Shown piece by piece: positions 34,736 to 44,182 of a DNA stretch of 64,000 nucleotides. The translations under genes and the position numbers were made by a program. The DNA is from Limnobaculum zhutongyuii (GTDB lineage Bacteria; Pseudomonadota; Gammaproteobacteria; Enterobacterales; Enterobacteriaceae). Position 1 is the stretch's first letter, and each line of letters starts with the position of its first letter. Where the stretch lies: positions 3,782,001-3,846,000 of the forward strand of contig NZ_CP034752.1 in assembly GCF_004295645.1 (NCBI RefSeq). Direction: 5' to 3'. The notes under the pieces are model-generated. The model was not told the DNA's origin. It saw nothing but the letters and a program-made list of their open reading frames with translations, and did no database searches.

Positions 34736-36697
34736 ATGAGTCAACCGTTACTACAACTGGATAACATTTCCCGCCAGTTTCCTGCCGGAGAACAAACCGT
34801 TACCGTTCTGAAAGGAATCAATCTGACGATTCATTCTGGTGAAATGGTCGCGATTGTCGGTGCCTCCGGTTCAGGTAAGTCAACGCTGATGAATATCCTT
34901 GGCTGTCTGGATAAGCCCAGTGGCGGAACCTACCGCATTGCCGGACGCGCAACCAATGAACTGGCCCCCGATGATTTGGCAGAACTGCGCCGTGAACACT
35001 TTGGCTTTATATTTCAGCGTTATCATCTGTTGGGAGACCTGACCGCTGCGGGTAACGTTGAAGTGCCTGCTATCTATGCCGGAACCGAGCGTCAAAAACG
35101 CAAGGAGCGGGCCGTAGCGCTGTTAACGCGTCTGGGTTTGGATGAACGTACCAGCTACCGCCCAAGTCAGCTCTCCGGCGGCCAGCAGCAGCGTGTGAGT
35201 ATTGCTCGCGCGCTAATGAATGGTGGTCAGATAATTTTAGCGGATGAACCAACCGGTGCGTTAGATAAGCATAGCGGACAGGAAGTACTGAAGATCCTTA
35301 AGGACTTACACAGTCAGGGCCATACCGTGGTGATTGTTACCCACGATATGCAAATTGCTGAACACGCAGAACGTATTATCGAAATCAGCGATGGTCATAT
35401 CATTGCCGATAGAAAAGTGTACAAAGAACCAGAAGAGATCATTCAAAAGTCCTCTTCATCATCCCATGCAACCAAAACCAATAACGGGTGGTTTGCACTA
35501 CGGGATCGGTTTGTTGATGCCTTTAAAATGGCGCTACTGGCTATGTTTTCCCAGCGCTTGCGAACCTTCCTGACCATGTTAGGAATTATTATTGGTATCG
35601 CTTCAGTCGTTTCCGTTGTGGCATTGGGCGAAGGTTCTCGTCAAAAAATTCTGGCTGATATCAGTTCGATGGGTACCAGTACGCTGGAAGTCTTTCCCGG
35701 TAAAGACTTCGGTGACCGTAAAGCCTCTACCATACATACGTTACGCGGAACTGATGCAGATGCCCTGAGCCAGCAAAGTTACGTCCATAGCGTAACCCCC
35801 AGCGTCACCACTTCCACCACGTTTCGTGTCAATAATCAGTCAGTGACCGGAACCGTCAATGGTGTCGGTCAACAATTCTTTGATGTACGCGGCTACAAAA
35901 TGGAACTGGGTATGGCCTTTAGCCAAAGCAGCGTAGATTCTCTGGCTCAGGATGTGGTCATTGACTCTAACACCAAAGAAAAGCTGTTTGGTAAAAACAG
36001 TAATCCGGTTGGACAGGTGATCTTACTGGGTAGTCTGCCAGCCAGAATCATTGGCGTCGCGGAAGAACAGCAAAGTGGCTTTGGCAGCAGTGAAAGCCTT
36101 AACGTCTGGCTACCTTATACTACGGTAATGAAGCGTATGCTGGGCCAGTCATATCTGAGAAGTATCACCGTGCGTATCAAAGACAATATTGATATGGATG
36201 TCGCTGAGCAAGGCGTTACCAAGTTATTGACTCAGCGCCACGGCACACAAGATTTCTTTATTCTGAACACTGATAGCATTCGACAAACCATTGAAAATAC
36301 TACCGCCACCATGACGCTGTTGGTCTCTATGATAGCCGTTATCTCTTTGGTGGTTGGCGGTATTGGCGTAATGAATATTATGCTGGTTTCGGTAACCGAA
36401 CGAACCCGAGAGATTGGAGTACGCATGGCCGTTGGCGCTCGCTCCAGTGATATCATGCAACAGTTCCTGATTGAAGCGATTCTGGTCTGCCTGTTAGGTG
36501 GAGCATTGGGCGTAGGATTAGCACTGGGCATTGGCGTCATCTTCGACCAGTTGGTTAGCAGCTTCTCCATGGTCTACTCCATAACCTCTATCGTTGCTGC
36601 ATTTGTCTGCTCAACCATGATTGGTATGGTATTTGGCTTCTTCCCGGCCCGCCGGGCGGCAAGAATGGACCCTATCAACGCCCTGGAACGAGAGTAA
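34736..36697 (+). CDS. macB: Macrolide efflux ABC transporter MacB
   Basis: A 653-residue fusion of an N-terminal ATPase (Walker A GASGSGKST at 42-50, signature LSGGQQQRVSIARAL, Walker B IILADEPTGALD, H-loop His in IVTHD) with an FtsX-type membrane part: TM1 at about 278-300, a large periplasmic domain, and three C-terminal helices (about 525-545, 580-605, 615-640). It resembles E. coli MacB closely (648 aa). With MacA and TolC it exports macrolides, enterotoxin peptides and porphyrin-like compounds. A GAGGATG ribosome site lies in the end of macA. Confidence 0.95.
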   Translation: MSQPLLQLDNISRQFPAGEQTVTVLKGINLTIHSGEMVAIVGASGSGKSTLMNILGCLDKPSGGTYRIAGRATNELAPDDLAELRREHFGFIFQRYHLLGDLTAAGNVEVPAIYAGTERQKRKERAVALLTRLGLDERTSYRPSQLSGGQQQRVSIARALMNGGQIILADEPTGALDKHSGQEVLKILKDLHSQGHTVVIVTHDMQIAEHAERIIEISDGHIIADRKVYKEPEEIIQKSSSSSHATKTNNGWFALRDRFVDAFKMALLAMFSQRLRTFLTMLGIIIGIASVVSVVALGEGSRQKILADISSMGTSTLEVFPGKDFGDRKASTIHTLRGTDADALSQQSYVHSVTPSVTTSTTFRVNNQSVTGTVNGVGQQFFDVRGYKMELGMAFSQSSVDSLAQDVVIDSNTKEKLFGKNSNPVGQVILLGSLPARIIGVAEEQQSGFGSSESLNVWLPYTTVMKRMLGQSYLRSITVRIKDNIDMDVAEQGVTKLLTQRHGTQDFFILNTDSIRQTIENTTATMTLLVSMIAVISLVVGGIGVMNIMLVSVTERTREIGVRMAVGARSSDIMQQFLIEAILVCLLGGALGVGLALGIGVIFDQLVSSFSMVYSITSIVAAFVCSTMIGMVFGFFPARRAARMDPINALERE

Positions 36698-37000
36698 TAT
36701 TTCCTGTAAAAGCAAAATGTCCACAACACTGTGGGCATCAGATTAATAATAAAATCTAATCGTTCAATTTTTGTACCTGACATAACCAATTGTCGGGAGG
36801 GACGGGTGTTGGGGTCGACTTGGCGTAAGCCAACGAAGCGCCCCTAACCCGGCCAGGCCCGACACACTCCGTAGCTAAGTACAGACGGTTTACCGACCGC
36901 TCACACTGTAAATATAAGCACATTATCTTTACGGTCGGAATATCCGCAGGTGCTGATTTATTAGATTCCTAGCAGCCTGAGCCCCATCCAGCACCCAACA
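36698..37000. other. Intergenic region between macB and cysM holding repeat copy A
   Basis: About 300 bp between the convergent macB and cysM genes. A hairpin TGTCCACA-ACAC-TGTGGGCA lies at 36718-36737, just after macB, without a T-tract. The rest is mostly the structured repeat described at 36791-36964. Confidence 0.6.
36791..36964 (+). repeat. Structured intergenic repeat, copy A
   Basis: The core 36830-36964 is about 84% identical (hand alignment, 135 bp) to the reverse complement of 44648-44782 (copy B), and more distantly related to 44881-44986 (copy C). It folds into two parts. The first is a TGTCGGG/CCCGACA outer stem (36791-36797 with 36858-36864) that encloses a GGGTGTTGGGG/CCCCTAACCC helix and a TTGGC-GTAA-GCCAA hairpin. 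The second is a CCGACCG/CGGTCGG stem-loop. No ORF or transposase is inside. Confidence 0.85.
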
Positions 37001-37915
37001 CTAATCATCAAATACCCCAGTCGATAAATAACGATCCCCACGATCGCAAATAACCGTCACAATCACTGCATCTTTATGCTGAGCGGCGATACGTAATGCC
37101 CCGGCAACAGCACCGCCGGAACTTACCCCACAAAAAATACCCTCACGGGTAGCCAGTTGTTTCATCGTTAATTCCGCCTCAATCTGGCTGATATCCATAA
37201 TGGTATCCACCAGTTCAGGACGAAAAATTCCCGGTAGATACCCGGGAGACCAACGGCGAATCCCCGGAATGCTGCTGCCCTCGGCAGGCTGTAAACCAAT
37301 TGTTTGGACTGCGGGATTTTGCGATTTCAGATAGCGGCTAACACCGGTAATGGTTCCGGTGGTTCCCATACTGGAGACAAAATGGCTAACCTGACCAGAA
37401 GTTTGCTGCCAGATTTCCGGGCCGGTAGTGGTGAAGTGTGCATAAGGATTATCATCATTATTAAACTGATCGAGGATCTTCCCCTGCCCGTCAGCGGCCA
37501 TCTGCTGCGCCAGATCTCTGGCACCTTCCATACCCTGTTCACGGCTGACCAGAATTAACTCCGCGCCATAGGCACGCATAGAAGCCTGACGCTCACGGCT
37601 CATATTATCCGGCATAATCAAACGCAGAGAATATCCTTTTAGCGTGGCAATCATTGCCAGAGCAATACCGGTATTACCACTGGTCGCTTCAATCAACCGA
37701 TCGCCAGGGTGAATTTCCCCCCGTTGTTCAGCGCGTTGAATCATTGATAACGCTGCACGATCTTTTACCGATCCTGCCGGGTTATTGCCTTCCAACTTAA
37801 CCCAAACTTCGCTTTCCAGCCCTTCCGTCAGCCGCTGTAATCTTACCAACGGCGTATTTCCAATATAGTCTTCTAAAGTTGACACGTGCTTTTCCGGATG
37901 CAAATAGGTATTCAC
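37001..37915 (-). CDS. cysM: Cysteine synthase B (thiosulfate-using)
   Basis: A 304-residue PLP enzyme closely similar to E. coli CysM (303 aa). The PLP Lys is in NPAGSVKDRAA (Lys51 of this reading), the substrate loop is TSGNTGIALAM, and SMGTTGTITGVSR and CDRGDRYLSTG are conserved. It uses sulfide or thiosulfate with O-acetylserine. No ATG fits: GTG at 37915 has GAGG overlapping the cysA stop, and GTG at 37885 gives the E. coli-like STLEDYIGNTPL start with GGAA upstream. Either may be used. Last gene of cysPUWAM. Confidence 0.94.
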   Translation of the reverse strand: MNTYLHPEKHVSTLEDYIGNTPLVRLQRLTEGLESEVWVKLEGNNPAGSVKDRAALSMIQRAEQRGEIHPGDRLIEATSGNTGIALAMIATLKGYSLRLIMPDNMSRERQASMRAYGAELILVSREQGMEGARDLAQQMAADGQGKILDQFNNDDNPYAHFTTTGPEIWQQTSGQVSHFVSSMGTTGTITGVSRYLKSQNPAVQTIGLQPAEGSSIPGIRRWSPGYLPGIFRPELVDTIMDISQIEAELTMKQLATREGIFCGVSSGGAVAGALRIAAQHKDAVIVTVICDRGDRYLSTGVFDD

Positions 37916-37924
37916 ATAGAGGCC

Positions 37925-39019
37925 TCAGGCGCTTTTTGCGTAGGGATAACTTTGCAATAGCAATTCATCTCCTGCGTACAGACGCGCCCGTTCTCCACCA
38001 ATATAGTAGCGCTCACCTTTTTGTGGTGGCACGCCATGCTCATGACTAAAGGTAACGCTAAGTGGCGTTTGTTGCCAGCCTGATGGTTGTAATGTGAGCT
38101 GCCAGTAATGACCTTTTGGTATGCTGTCCGTCACCTGCACCGGTAATACACAACGAGAGGTGGGCTGAGCACTGAGTTCGACTTCCCACGGACGCAAATA
38201 GAGCTCCACCGCCCCCTGATGTATTGGTGATACTTCCAGCGGCCAGTGATGCTGACCCACCAGCAAGCGATTACCTTTAATTTCCGCCTTAATCTGGTTA
38301 ACTTCACCAAGAAACTCCAGCACAAAACGACTTTCCGGTTCGCGCATCACCTCTTCCGGTGTACCAACCTGTTCAACATGCCCCTGACTCATCACGACTA
38401 CGCGATCGGCAATTTCCATCGCTTCTTCCTGATCGTGAGTCACAAAGACACTGGTAAATTTTAACTCTTCATGCAATTGGCGCAGCCAGGTACGCAGTTC
38501 TTTACGCACCTGAGCATCCAGAGCACCGAAGGGTTCATCCAGCAACAGAATTTGTGGGTCGACAGCCAACGCACGCGCTAATGCTACCCGTTGGCGCTGA
38601 CCACCCGATAACTGAGAAGGAAAACGATTTGCCAGATGGCTCAGTTGTACCATTTCTAACAGGCCATCGACTTTTTGCTTAATTGCCGCTGCGGTTGGAC
38701 GCTCACGACGAGGCAGTACCGTCAGGCCAAAAGCAACATTATCAAACACAGTCATATGGCGGAATAACGCATAGTGCTGGAAGACAAAACCAACCTGACG
38801 ATCCCGGGCATGAAGGCGACTGACATCTTTGCCGTTAAAACTCAACAGACCTGAGTTTTGATACTCCAGCCCGGCAATAATTCTCAACAGTGTAGTTTTA
38901 CCCGAGCCGGATGGCCCCAGTAGCGCCAACATTTCACCGGAATGGATATCCAGAGAGATGTCCTGCAAGACTCTGGTTTGATCAAAGTATTTATTAATAC
39001 CTTTAATCTCAATGCTCAT
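37925..39019 (-). CDS. cysA: Sulfate/thiosulfate ABC transporter ATPase CysA
   Basis: A 364-residue ATPase (E. coli 365 aa). Walker A GPSGSGKTT at 35-43, Q-loop in GFVFQHYALFRHM, signature LSGGQRQRVALARAL, Walker B ILLLDEPFGALD, H-loop VTHDQEEA, and a C-terminal regulatory domain (about 240-364). It powers sulfate and thiosulfate import by CysU-CysW. Its start overlaps the cysW end by 11 nt, so translation is coupled. Confidence 0.96.
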   Translation of the reverse strand: MSIEIKGINKYFDQTRVLQDISLDIHSGEMLALLGPSGSGKTTLLRIIAGLEYQNSGLLSFNGKDVSRLHARDRQVGFVFQHYALFRHMTVFDNVAFGLTVLPRRERPTAAAIKQKVDGLLEMVQLSHLANRFPSQLSGGQRQRVALARALAVDPQILLLDEPFGALDAQVRKELRTWLRQLHEELKFTSVFVTHDQEEAMEIADRVVVMSQGHVEQVGTPEEVMREPESRFVLEFLGEVNQIKAEIKGNRLLVGQHHWPLEVSPIHQGAVELYLRPWEVELSAQPTSRCVLPVQVTDSIPKGHYWQLTLQPSGWQQTPLSVTFSHEHGVPPQKGERYYIGGERARLYAGDELLLQSYPYAKSA

Positions 39020-39884
39020 GATTTATCTCCTGAGTATCTTGCTTTTTCTGACGGGCAATACGCCATTGCAGAGTACTTTTTAAGAACAAGGTCACTATCG
39101 CCATCAGGGTTAACAGACCTGCGGCAGTAAACGCTGCAGCGGTGTTGTAGTCCTGATGAAGTAGCTCAACCTGTAACGGTAAGGTATAGGTTTCACCGCG
39201 AATAGAGCCGGACACCACCGAAACGGCACCAAATTCACCAATCGCCCGGGCATTGGTCAGGACTACGCCATACAGCAGCGCCCAGCGAATATTCGGTAAC
39301 GTAACCCGACGGAACATTTGCCAGCCGGAAGCACCCAGCAGCACTGCCGCCTCATCTTCCTGACTGCCCTGACTCATCATCACAGGGACCAGTTCACGCA
39401 CCACAAATGGACAGGTAACGAAAATGGTGACCAGCACCATGCCCTGCCATGAAAACATCAGTTGAATATTGTGTGATTCCAGCCAGCCACCAACCACACC
39501 GTTTGAGCCGTAAAACAGTAAATACAGCAGCCCGGCCACCACCGGCGATACGGCGAAAGGAATATCAATCAACGTCAACAACAGCTGACGGCCACGAAAC
39601 TCAAAACGCGTAACCAGCCACGCCAACAACGTGCCAAAAACCAGATTCACCGGTACGGTAATCAACGCAATAAGTACCGTTAGCCAAACGGCGTGCAGCA
39701 TGTCCGGATCGCTCAGGTTGTTCCACAGCGCGTCGATTCCGGCAGAAAATGCAGTAACAAAAATGGCCACCATCGGTATCACCAGCAGCAGCACTGAAAT
39801 CACCACCCCAGCGATAATAAGTGCCCACTTACCCCAGTTGATATCACGAGAGCTGAATGTCTGCTGGAACGTAAAATCTGTCAT
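39009..39884 (-). CDS. cysW: Sulfate/thiosulfate ABC transporter permease CysW
   Basis: A 291-residue inner-membrane permease (E. coli 291 aa) with six helices. The EAA loop, which docks with CysA, is EDEAAVLLGASGWQMFRRVTLPNIRWALLYG. Starts at an ATG that shares one base with the cysU stop. Forms the channel together with CysU. Confidence 0.96.
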   Translation of the reverse strand: MTDFTFQQTFSSRDINWGKWALIIAGVVISVLLLVIPMVAIFVTAFSAGIDALWNNLSDPDMLHAVWLTVLIALITVPVNLVFGTLLAWLVTRFEFRGRQLLLTLIDIPFAVSPVVAGLLYLLFYGSNGVVGGWLESHNIQLMFSWQGMVLVTIFVTCPFVVRELVPVMMSQGSQEDEAAVLLGASGWQMFRRVTLPNIRWALLYGVVLTNARAIGEFGAVSVVSGSIRGETYTLPLQVELLHQDYNTAAAFTAAGLLTLMAIVTLFLKSTLQWRIARQKKQDTQEINHEH

Positions 39885-40720
39885 TAGTGACCTCCAACTC
39901 GTTTGCCATAGCGGCTCTGCAAAACGTTAGCAATAAATAGCAATACCAGTGAGGCAGCCAGAATCACTGAGGCAATCGCGCTGGCTGCCGCATAGTTAAA
40001 CTCTTGCAGACGAATAAAGATCATCAACGAGGTTACTTCCGTCTTCCAGGCGATATTTCCGGCAATAAAAATTACTGCGCCAAACTCCCCCAAACTGCGG
40101 GTAAACGACAGTACCGTGCCGGTCATTAGCGCCGGAGCAACTTCCGGTAACACAACCCGACGAAAACTTTGCCAACGGCTGGCACCCAGAGTTTCGGCGG
40201 CTTCTTCATACTCAGGCCCCAGCTCTTCTAATACGGGCTGAACGGTTCTCACCACAAAAGGAATGCTGGTAAATGCCATGGCAACAGCGATGCCTAACCA
40301 GGTAAATGAAACTTTAATTCCCAGCTCCGCCAGCCAGGTACCGTACCAGCCTGTGGTTGAAAACAGGCTGGCCAGTGTTAAACCCGCAACCGCCGTTGGC
40401 AGTGCAAAGGGTAAATCCATCAGGCCATCCAGCAGGGTACGGCCAGGAAAACGGTAGCGGGTTAAAATCCATGCCATCAACATACCGAAGGCTGCATTAA
40501 AGATGCTGGCTACAGCTGCTGCCGCCAGCGTCACTTTATAAGCCGCTACCACTTGAGGATGGGTAACTACCTGCCAGTATTCATGCCAGCTCATATTGGC
40601 GAGCTGCATGACTAATGCGCTCATGGGCAACAGCAGAATTAAGCAGGTAAATAGCAGACTGCTCCCTAAACTCAGAGAGAAGCCCGGTAATACACGCTTG
40701 GCAGATATAGATAACAACAT
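39884..40720 (-). CDS. cysU: Sulfate/thiosulfate ABC transporter permease CysU (CysT)
   Basis: A 278-residue permease (E. coli 277 aa) with six membrane helices. The EAA loop is EYEEAAETLGASRWQSFRRVVLPEVAPALMTG. Its ATG shares one base with the cysP stop and its stop shares one base with the cysW start, so the whole operon is tightly coupled. It partners CysW and receives sulfate from CysP or Sbp. Confidence 0.96.
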   Translation of the reverse strand: MLLSISAKRVLPGFSLSLGSSLLFTCLILLLPMSALVMQLANMSWHEYWQVVTHPQVVAAYKVTLAAAAVASIFNAAFGMLMAWILTRYRFPGRTLLDGLMDLPFALPTAVAGLTLASLFSTTGWYGTWLAELGIKVSFTWLGIAVAMAFTSIPFVVRTVQPVLEELGPEYEEAAETLGASRWQSFRRVVLPEVAPALMTGTVLSFTRSLGEFGAVIFIAGNIAWKTEVTSLMIFIRLQEFNYAAASAIASVILAASLVLLFIANVLQSRYGKRVGGH

Positions 40721-41727
40721 TAGCTTTTATGCCCCGCAGCCAGCAGTTGATCCAGAACGCCATCGGTATTGAAATGTACTTTCATTACCTGCTCCCAGTT
40801 ACCAAACTGATCTTCCACTTTAAACAGTTTTACCTGTGGGAATTGATCCTTCACTGCGTCCATCGCGGCTTTGTCATACACGCGGTAGTTATAGCGAGTG
40901 AAGATTTGTTGAGCTTCCGGGGTATACAGGAAATCCAGATAGGCTTTAGCCTGTTTCTCTGTGCCATTACGTTCAACGTTACGATCGACCCATGCCACCG
41001 GGAACTCCGCCAGAATATCAACCTCAGGAACCACAACATCGTAGTTATCGGCACCATACTGCTTTTGAATATTCTTCACTTCAGATTCAAAACTGATCAG
41101 CACATCACCCAGCCCACGCTCAACAAATGAGGTCGTCGCGCCACGTCCACCCACGTCAAATACCGCTACGTTTTTCAGAAAGCGGGTCATCCATTCGCGA
41201 GTTTTTTGTTCATTGCCGCCATCGGCCAGGTTAGTGGCTCCCCAGGCTGCCAGATAGGTATAACGACCGTTACCGGAAGTTTTAGGGTTAGGGAAAACCA
41301 GCTTCACGTCATCACGAACCAGATCGTTCCAGTTGTGAATCTTTTTCGGGTTTCCTTTACGTACCAAAAACGCCATGGTGGAGTAATAAGGAGAGCTGTT
41401 ATTCGCCAGGCGGCTTTGCCAGTTAGCGGGAATCAGGTTGCCTTTATCATGCAGAATCTGCACATCCGTCACCTGATTGTAAGTAACCACATCCGCTTTC
41501 AAACCCTGTAGGATTGCCAACGCTTGCTTTGATGAACCAGCATGAGACTGTTTGATCGTTAAGTCTTCACCCGTTTTTTGCTTCCAGGCTTTTTCAAATG
41601 CCGGATTAATTTCAGCAAACAGCTCACGAGAAATATCATATGAGCTATTCAGTAACTCAGCCGCAGAGACAGAAGACGTCGCAATCATCGTTGCGATAAT
41701 CCAGCTTTTTAGCCCTAACTTTTTCAT
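40720..41727 (-). CDS. cysP: Thiosulfate/sulfate-binding periplasmic protein CysP
   Basis: A 335-residue periplasmic binding protein with a Sec signal peptide (MKKLGLKSWIIATMIATSSVSA, cleavage after SSVSA, about residue 22). Binding-site features of the Sbp/CysP family: NSSYDISRELFAEINPAF, QSHAGSSKQALA, VFPNPKTSGNGRYTYLAAWG and LISFESEV. First gene of cysPUWAM; CysB with acetylserine is the known activator of this operon, and about 170 bp upstream are available for its site. Confidence 0.96.
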   Translation of the reverse strand: MKKLGLKSWIIATMIATSSVSAAELLNSSYDISRELFAEINPAFEKAWKQKTGEDLTIKQSHAGSSKQALAILQGLKADVVTYNQVTDVQILHDKGNLIPANWQSRLANNSSPYYSTMAFLVRKGNPKKIHNWNDLVRDDVKLVFPNPKTSGNGRYTYLAAWGATNLADGGNEQKTREWMTRFLKNVAVFDVGGRGATTSFVERGLGDVLISFESEVKNIQKQYGADNYDVVVPEVDILAEFPVAWVDRNVERNGTEKQAKAYLDFLYTPEAQQIFTRYNYRVYDKAAMDAVKDQFPQVKLFKVEDQFGNWEQVMKVHFNTDGVLDQLLAAGHKS

Positions 41728-41896
41728 TTTACACTCTCACTTATCGCCAAAAATGATGCTTTGATAAGTCATAGTGTATGGGCTGAATTCACTTTTTTAT
41801 AACAATTTCATATACCGTTTCGCACTGATTAAGAGCAAAAAAGAATATGCAATATGGACGCCGATATGGGGGAAACAACAGAAGGGAAATTATCAG

Positions 41897-41942
41897 AAAA
41901 AACAATCGGGATAACGCAGATGACTTCCGCATTATCCCGATT
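41897..41942 (-). terminator. Intrinsic terminator of yfeX
   Basis: AATCGGGATAAtGC and GCgTTATCCCGATT arms (13 of 14 paired, one G-U) followed on the minus strand by TGTTTTTT, 5 bp after the yfeX stop. Confidence 0.85.
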
Positions 41943-41946
41943 CAAA

Positions 41947-42843
41947 TTATAAAGAGAGTAACTTGTCTAACGATGGGGCAAAGAAATAGCTCCCGGTTAC
42001 CGGTTTGCTGAATCTTAGCAATTGATCGGTTTTACCATCGCGCTCGCCAAACATACTCAGCAGTTGCTGTTCAATATTGTGCAGATGGGCGCAATAAGCG
42101 ATAAAGAACAGACCATGTTCACCGCTGGCAGTACCATACGGCAGGCTTTGACGAATAATTTTCAGACCTTTGCCATCTTCTTTCAGGTCAACTCGGCCCA
42201 GATGAGAGGTTGGCTGACGCTTGTCCGATGGTAACTCTTCGTTATCTACTTTTGTCCGACCCATGGCGTTCTCTTGAGCTTTCACCGGCATATTGTTCCA
42301 GACATCAAGATTATGTACATAACGCTGTACCAACACATAACTACCGCCAGCATCTTCCCCTTCAGGAATGATACCAACGCCAGGACGCGCATCCCCTACC
42401 GGGTTTTCTGTGCCGTCAACAAAACCACTTAAATCACGTTCTTCTGTCCAACGAAAACCATGAGTTTCTTCTTCCACAGTAATAGCTGAGCCAAAGGCTT
42501 TTAATGCGGCCTGAGCCAGAGTGAAGTTAACATCATGACGTTGAGACAGGATATGAACTAACATATCGCGTTGAGTGGCTGGAGCTAATCCATTACCCAA
42601 CGGAGTAAATGGCTTAAGTTCACTGGCACCCTGGCCATTGGATAGCGTCTTCCACAAATCTGAACCGAAAGAGATCACTGCACCTAATGCAGCTTCAGGA
42701 AATTTTTGTTGTAGTTCGGTCAACGTCTTCACAAACGTTTTGCAGCCGCTACGGATCTGATCTAAATCCTCGCCAACCTTTGCTTCAATAAAAATACCAA
42801 AACGACAGTGTTCCGGCAAAATACCGCTCTGAACCTGAGCCAT
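41947..42843 (-). CDS. yfeX: Dye-decolorizing-type heme peroxidase YfeX
   Basis: A 298-residue cytosolic Dyp-type peroxidase (E. coli YfeX 299 aa). The family motif GFVDGTEN carries the distal Asp143, the proximal heme His is His214 in PTSHLGR, and the conserved Arg is in the IIRQSLPYG segment. It oxidises porphyrinogens; a role in iron release from heme has been proposed but disputed. No Tat or Sec signal. It lies downstream of yfeY on the same strand as in E. coli, with a terminator hairpin between them. Confidence 0.95.
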   Translation of the reverse strand: MAQVQSGILPEHCRFGIFIEAKVGEDLDQIRSGCKTFVKTLTELQQKFPEAALGAVISFGSDLWKTLSNGQGASELKPFTPLGNGLAPATQRDMLVHILSQRHDVNFTLAQAALKAFGSAITVEEETHGFRWTEERDLSGFVDGTENPVGDARPGVGIIPEGEDAGGSYVLVQRYVHNLDVWNNMPVKAQENAMGRTKVDNEELPSDKRQPTSHLGRVDLKEDGKGLKIIRQSLPYGTASGEHGLFFIAYCAHLHNIEQQLLSMFGERDGKTDQLLRFSKPVTGSYFFAPSLDKLLSL

Positions 42844-42865
42844 GACTCAATCCTCATATCAATGA

Positions 42866-42894
42866 AAAGCGGTGCTGTTTGCCGGCACCGCTTT
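42866..42894 (-). terminator. Intrinsic terminator of yfeY
   Basis: AAAGCGGTGC and GCACCGCTTT form a perfect 10-bp stem with a 9-nt loop, followed on the minus strand by TTTTCATT. It lies between yfeY and yfeX, and would separate their transcripts. Confidence 0.8.
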
Positions 42895-42973
42895 AACTAA
42901 ACATGAGTCTATAATAACTAAATCAGACGACGCTATCATGCGCTAACTCAAGTCTGAATAAAGATTTAGCCTA

Positions 42974-43552
42974 TTACTTTGATTGCCATATCATTTTACT
43001 GATAGTCCAGACTTTTAGCTTATCGTCGGAAGGCATAATCTCTGATGGCCCCATCCATTCGCCGCTAAATACATAAGTAATGCGCGAACTTTCGGGTGAA
43101 CGACAAAGTACTTTACCGTTATCGTCTCCGGAGCCGACCCGGCAAACATCAAATGCTTTTTGGTAAAGATCGCTGAATGGCGTACCCACATGAGAGCCTT
43201 TTGGCGTCTCAATCGATTTATCCATGACGTCAATACGCTCAACCCGGTTTGATGAATTACCGTGGAAGACCAACATCACTTTATCGTCGTTCAGCGCTTC
43301 ATAGTAGCTGGTCATCTGACCGTTACTCATTCCCATACCTTTACGCAAACGGTAATCACCGTTCAACGTTTGATTCAGTGCTTTTTCTTCCATTGGCGTC
43401 ACGGAGGAGATTTCCCCCAGCCCTGCATTATTTAATTCCAGAGAGCTGCCAAACCAGTTAGTTGGCGATAACTTAGACCAGGAAAAATTACTGACTGTCG
43501 AACATCCTGTAATGAAAAATGGAACCAACAGTAAAACAATACGTATATTCAT
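42974..43552 (-). CDS. yfeY: YfeY-type lipoprotein (RpoE-regulated family)
   Basis: A 192-residue lipoprotein with a signal peptide (MNIRIVLLLVPFFITGC, lipobox ITGC, Cys17). The mature part has WSKLSPTNWFGSSLELNNAGLGEIS, GDYRLRKGMGMSNGQMTSYYEALND and CRSPESSRITYVFSGEW. Position between yfeX and ypeA and length (E. coli YfeY 191 aa) fix the identity. The family belongs to the envelope-stress (sigma-E) regulon in E. coli; its function is unknown. E. coli has yfeZ between yfeY and ypeA, which is missing here. Confidence 0.85.
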   Translation of the reverse strand: MNIRIVLLLVPFFITGCSTVSNFSWSKLSPTNWFGSSLELNNAGLGEISSVTPMEEKALNQTLNGDYRLRKGMGMSNGQMTSYYEALNDDKVMLVFHGNSSNRVERIDVMDKSIETPKGSHVGTPFSDLYQKAFDVCRVGSGDDNGKVLCRSPESSRITYVFSGEWMGPSEIMPSDDKLKVWTISKMIWQSK

Positions 43553-43597
43553 CTACTATCCTATTAAGTGAATAAAATCAGGGTATAACGCAACGCC

Positions 43598-44023
43598 TTA
43601 ATACTCCTGATCCTCAATCATGCGTTTACCAATGCACACCGTATCCTGGATTTCATAACCCAGTTTCTCATACATACCAATAACGGCATCGTTATCATCA
43701 CGCACTAAAAGTTGCAGTTTTGGACATCCGCGGGCTATCAGCTTCTTTTCCAGACGGCTGATAAGCGCATTGGCTATGCCCCGGCCACGGTAATCTGGGT
43801 GTACACCAAGATAATAGGCAGAGCCACGATGGCCATCATATCCGCCCATTATCGTGCCAACTACCTCACCTCCGACCTCAGCAACTAAAAACAGTTCCGG
43901 GTCATTATTCTGTTTACGTTCAATATCGGTTTCAGGATCGTTCCACGGGCGCAGTAAATCGCAGCGTTCCCACAGCGTTATCACATCTTCAAAGTCATCT
44001 TGTTTATAGATACGGATTTCCAT
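43598..44023 (-). CDS. ypeA: GNAT acetyltransferase YpeA
   Basis: A 141-residue GNAT protein, the same length as E. coli YpeA and very similar (MEIRIYKQDDFEDVITLWERCDLLRPWNDPE). The acetyl-CoA-binding motif A reads YLGVHPDYRGRGIANALISRLE. The substrate is not established. The frame begins at a GTG three codons earlier; the ATG at 44023 gives the family start and has GGTGA 5 bases upstream. Confidence 0.93.
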   Translation of the reverse strand: MEIRIYKQDDFEDVITLWERCDLLRPWNDPETDIERKQNNDPELFLVAEVGGEVVGTIMGGYDGHRGSAYYLGVHPDYRGRGIANALISRLEKKLIARGCPKLQLLVRDDNDAVIGMYEKLGYEIQDTVCIGKRMIEDQEY

Positions 44024-44182
44024 CATCTTCACCGTTTAACCCTGTTATAGTGCACGATTATGGTAAGTTTAGCGTTAAGTGCAACAGATAAGTGAAGATT
44101 CCCCGGTTCATTGCTTAAATTAAGTGCGGAATCTTCACTCAATTTTCCTGATGATGAGACATCAGAGCGATAAGGATCAACT

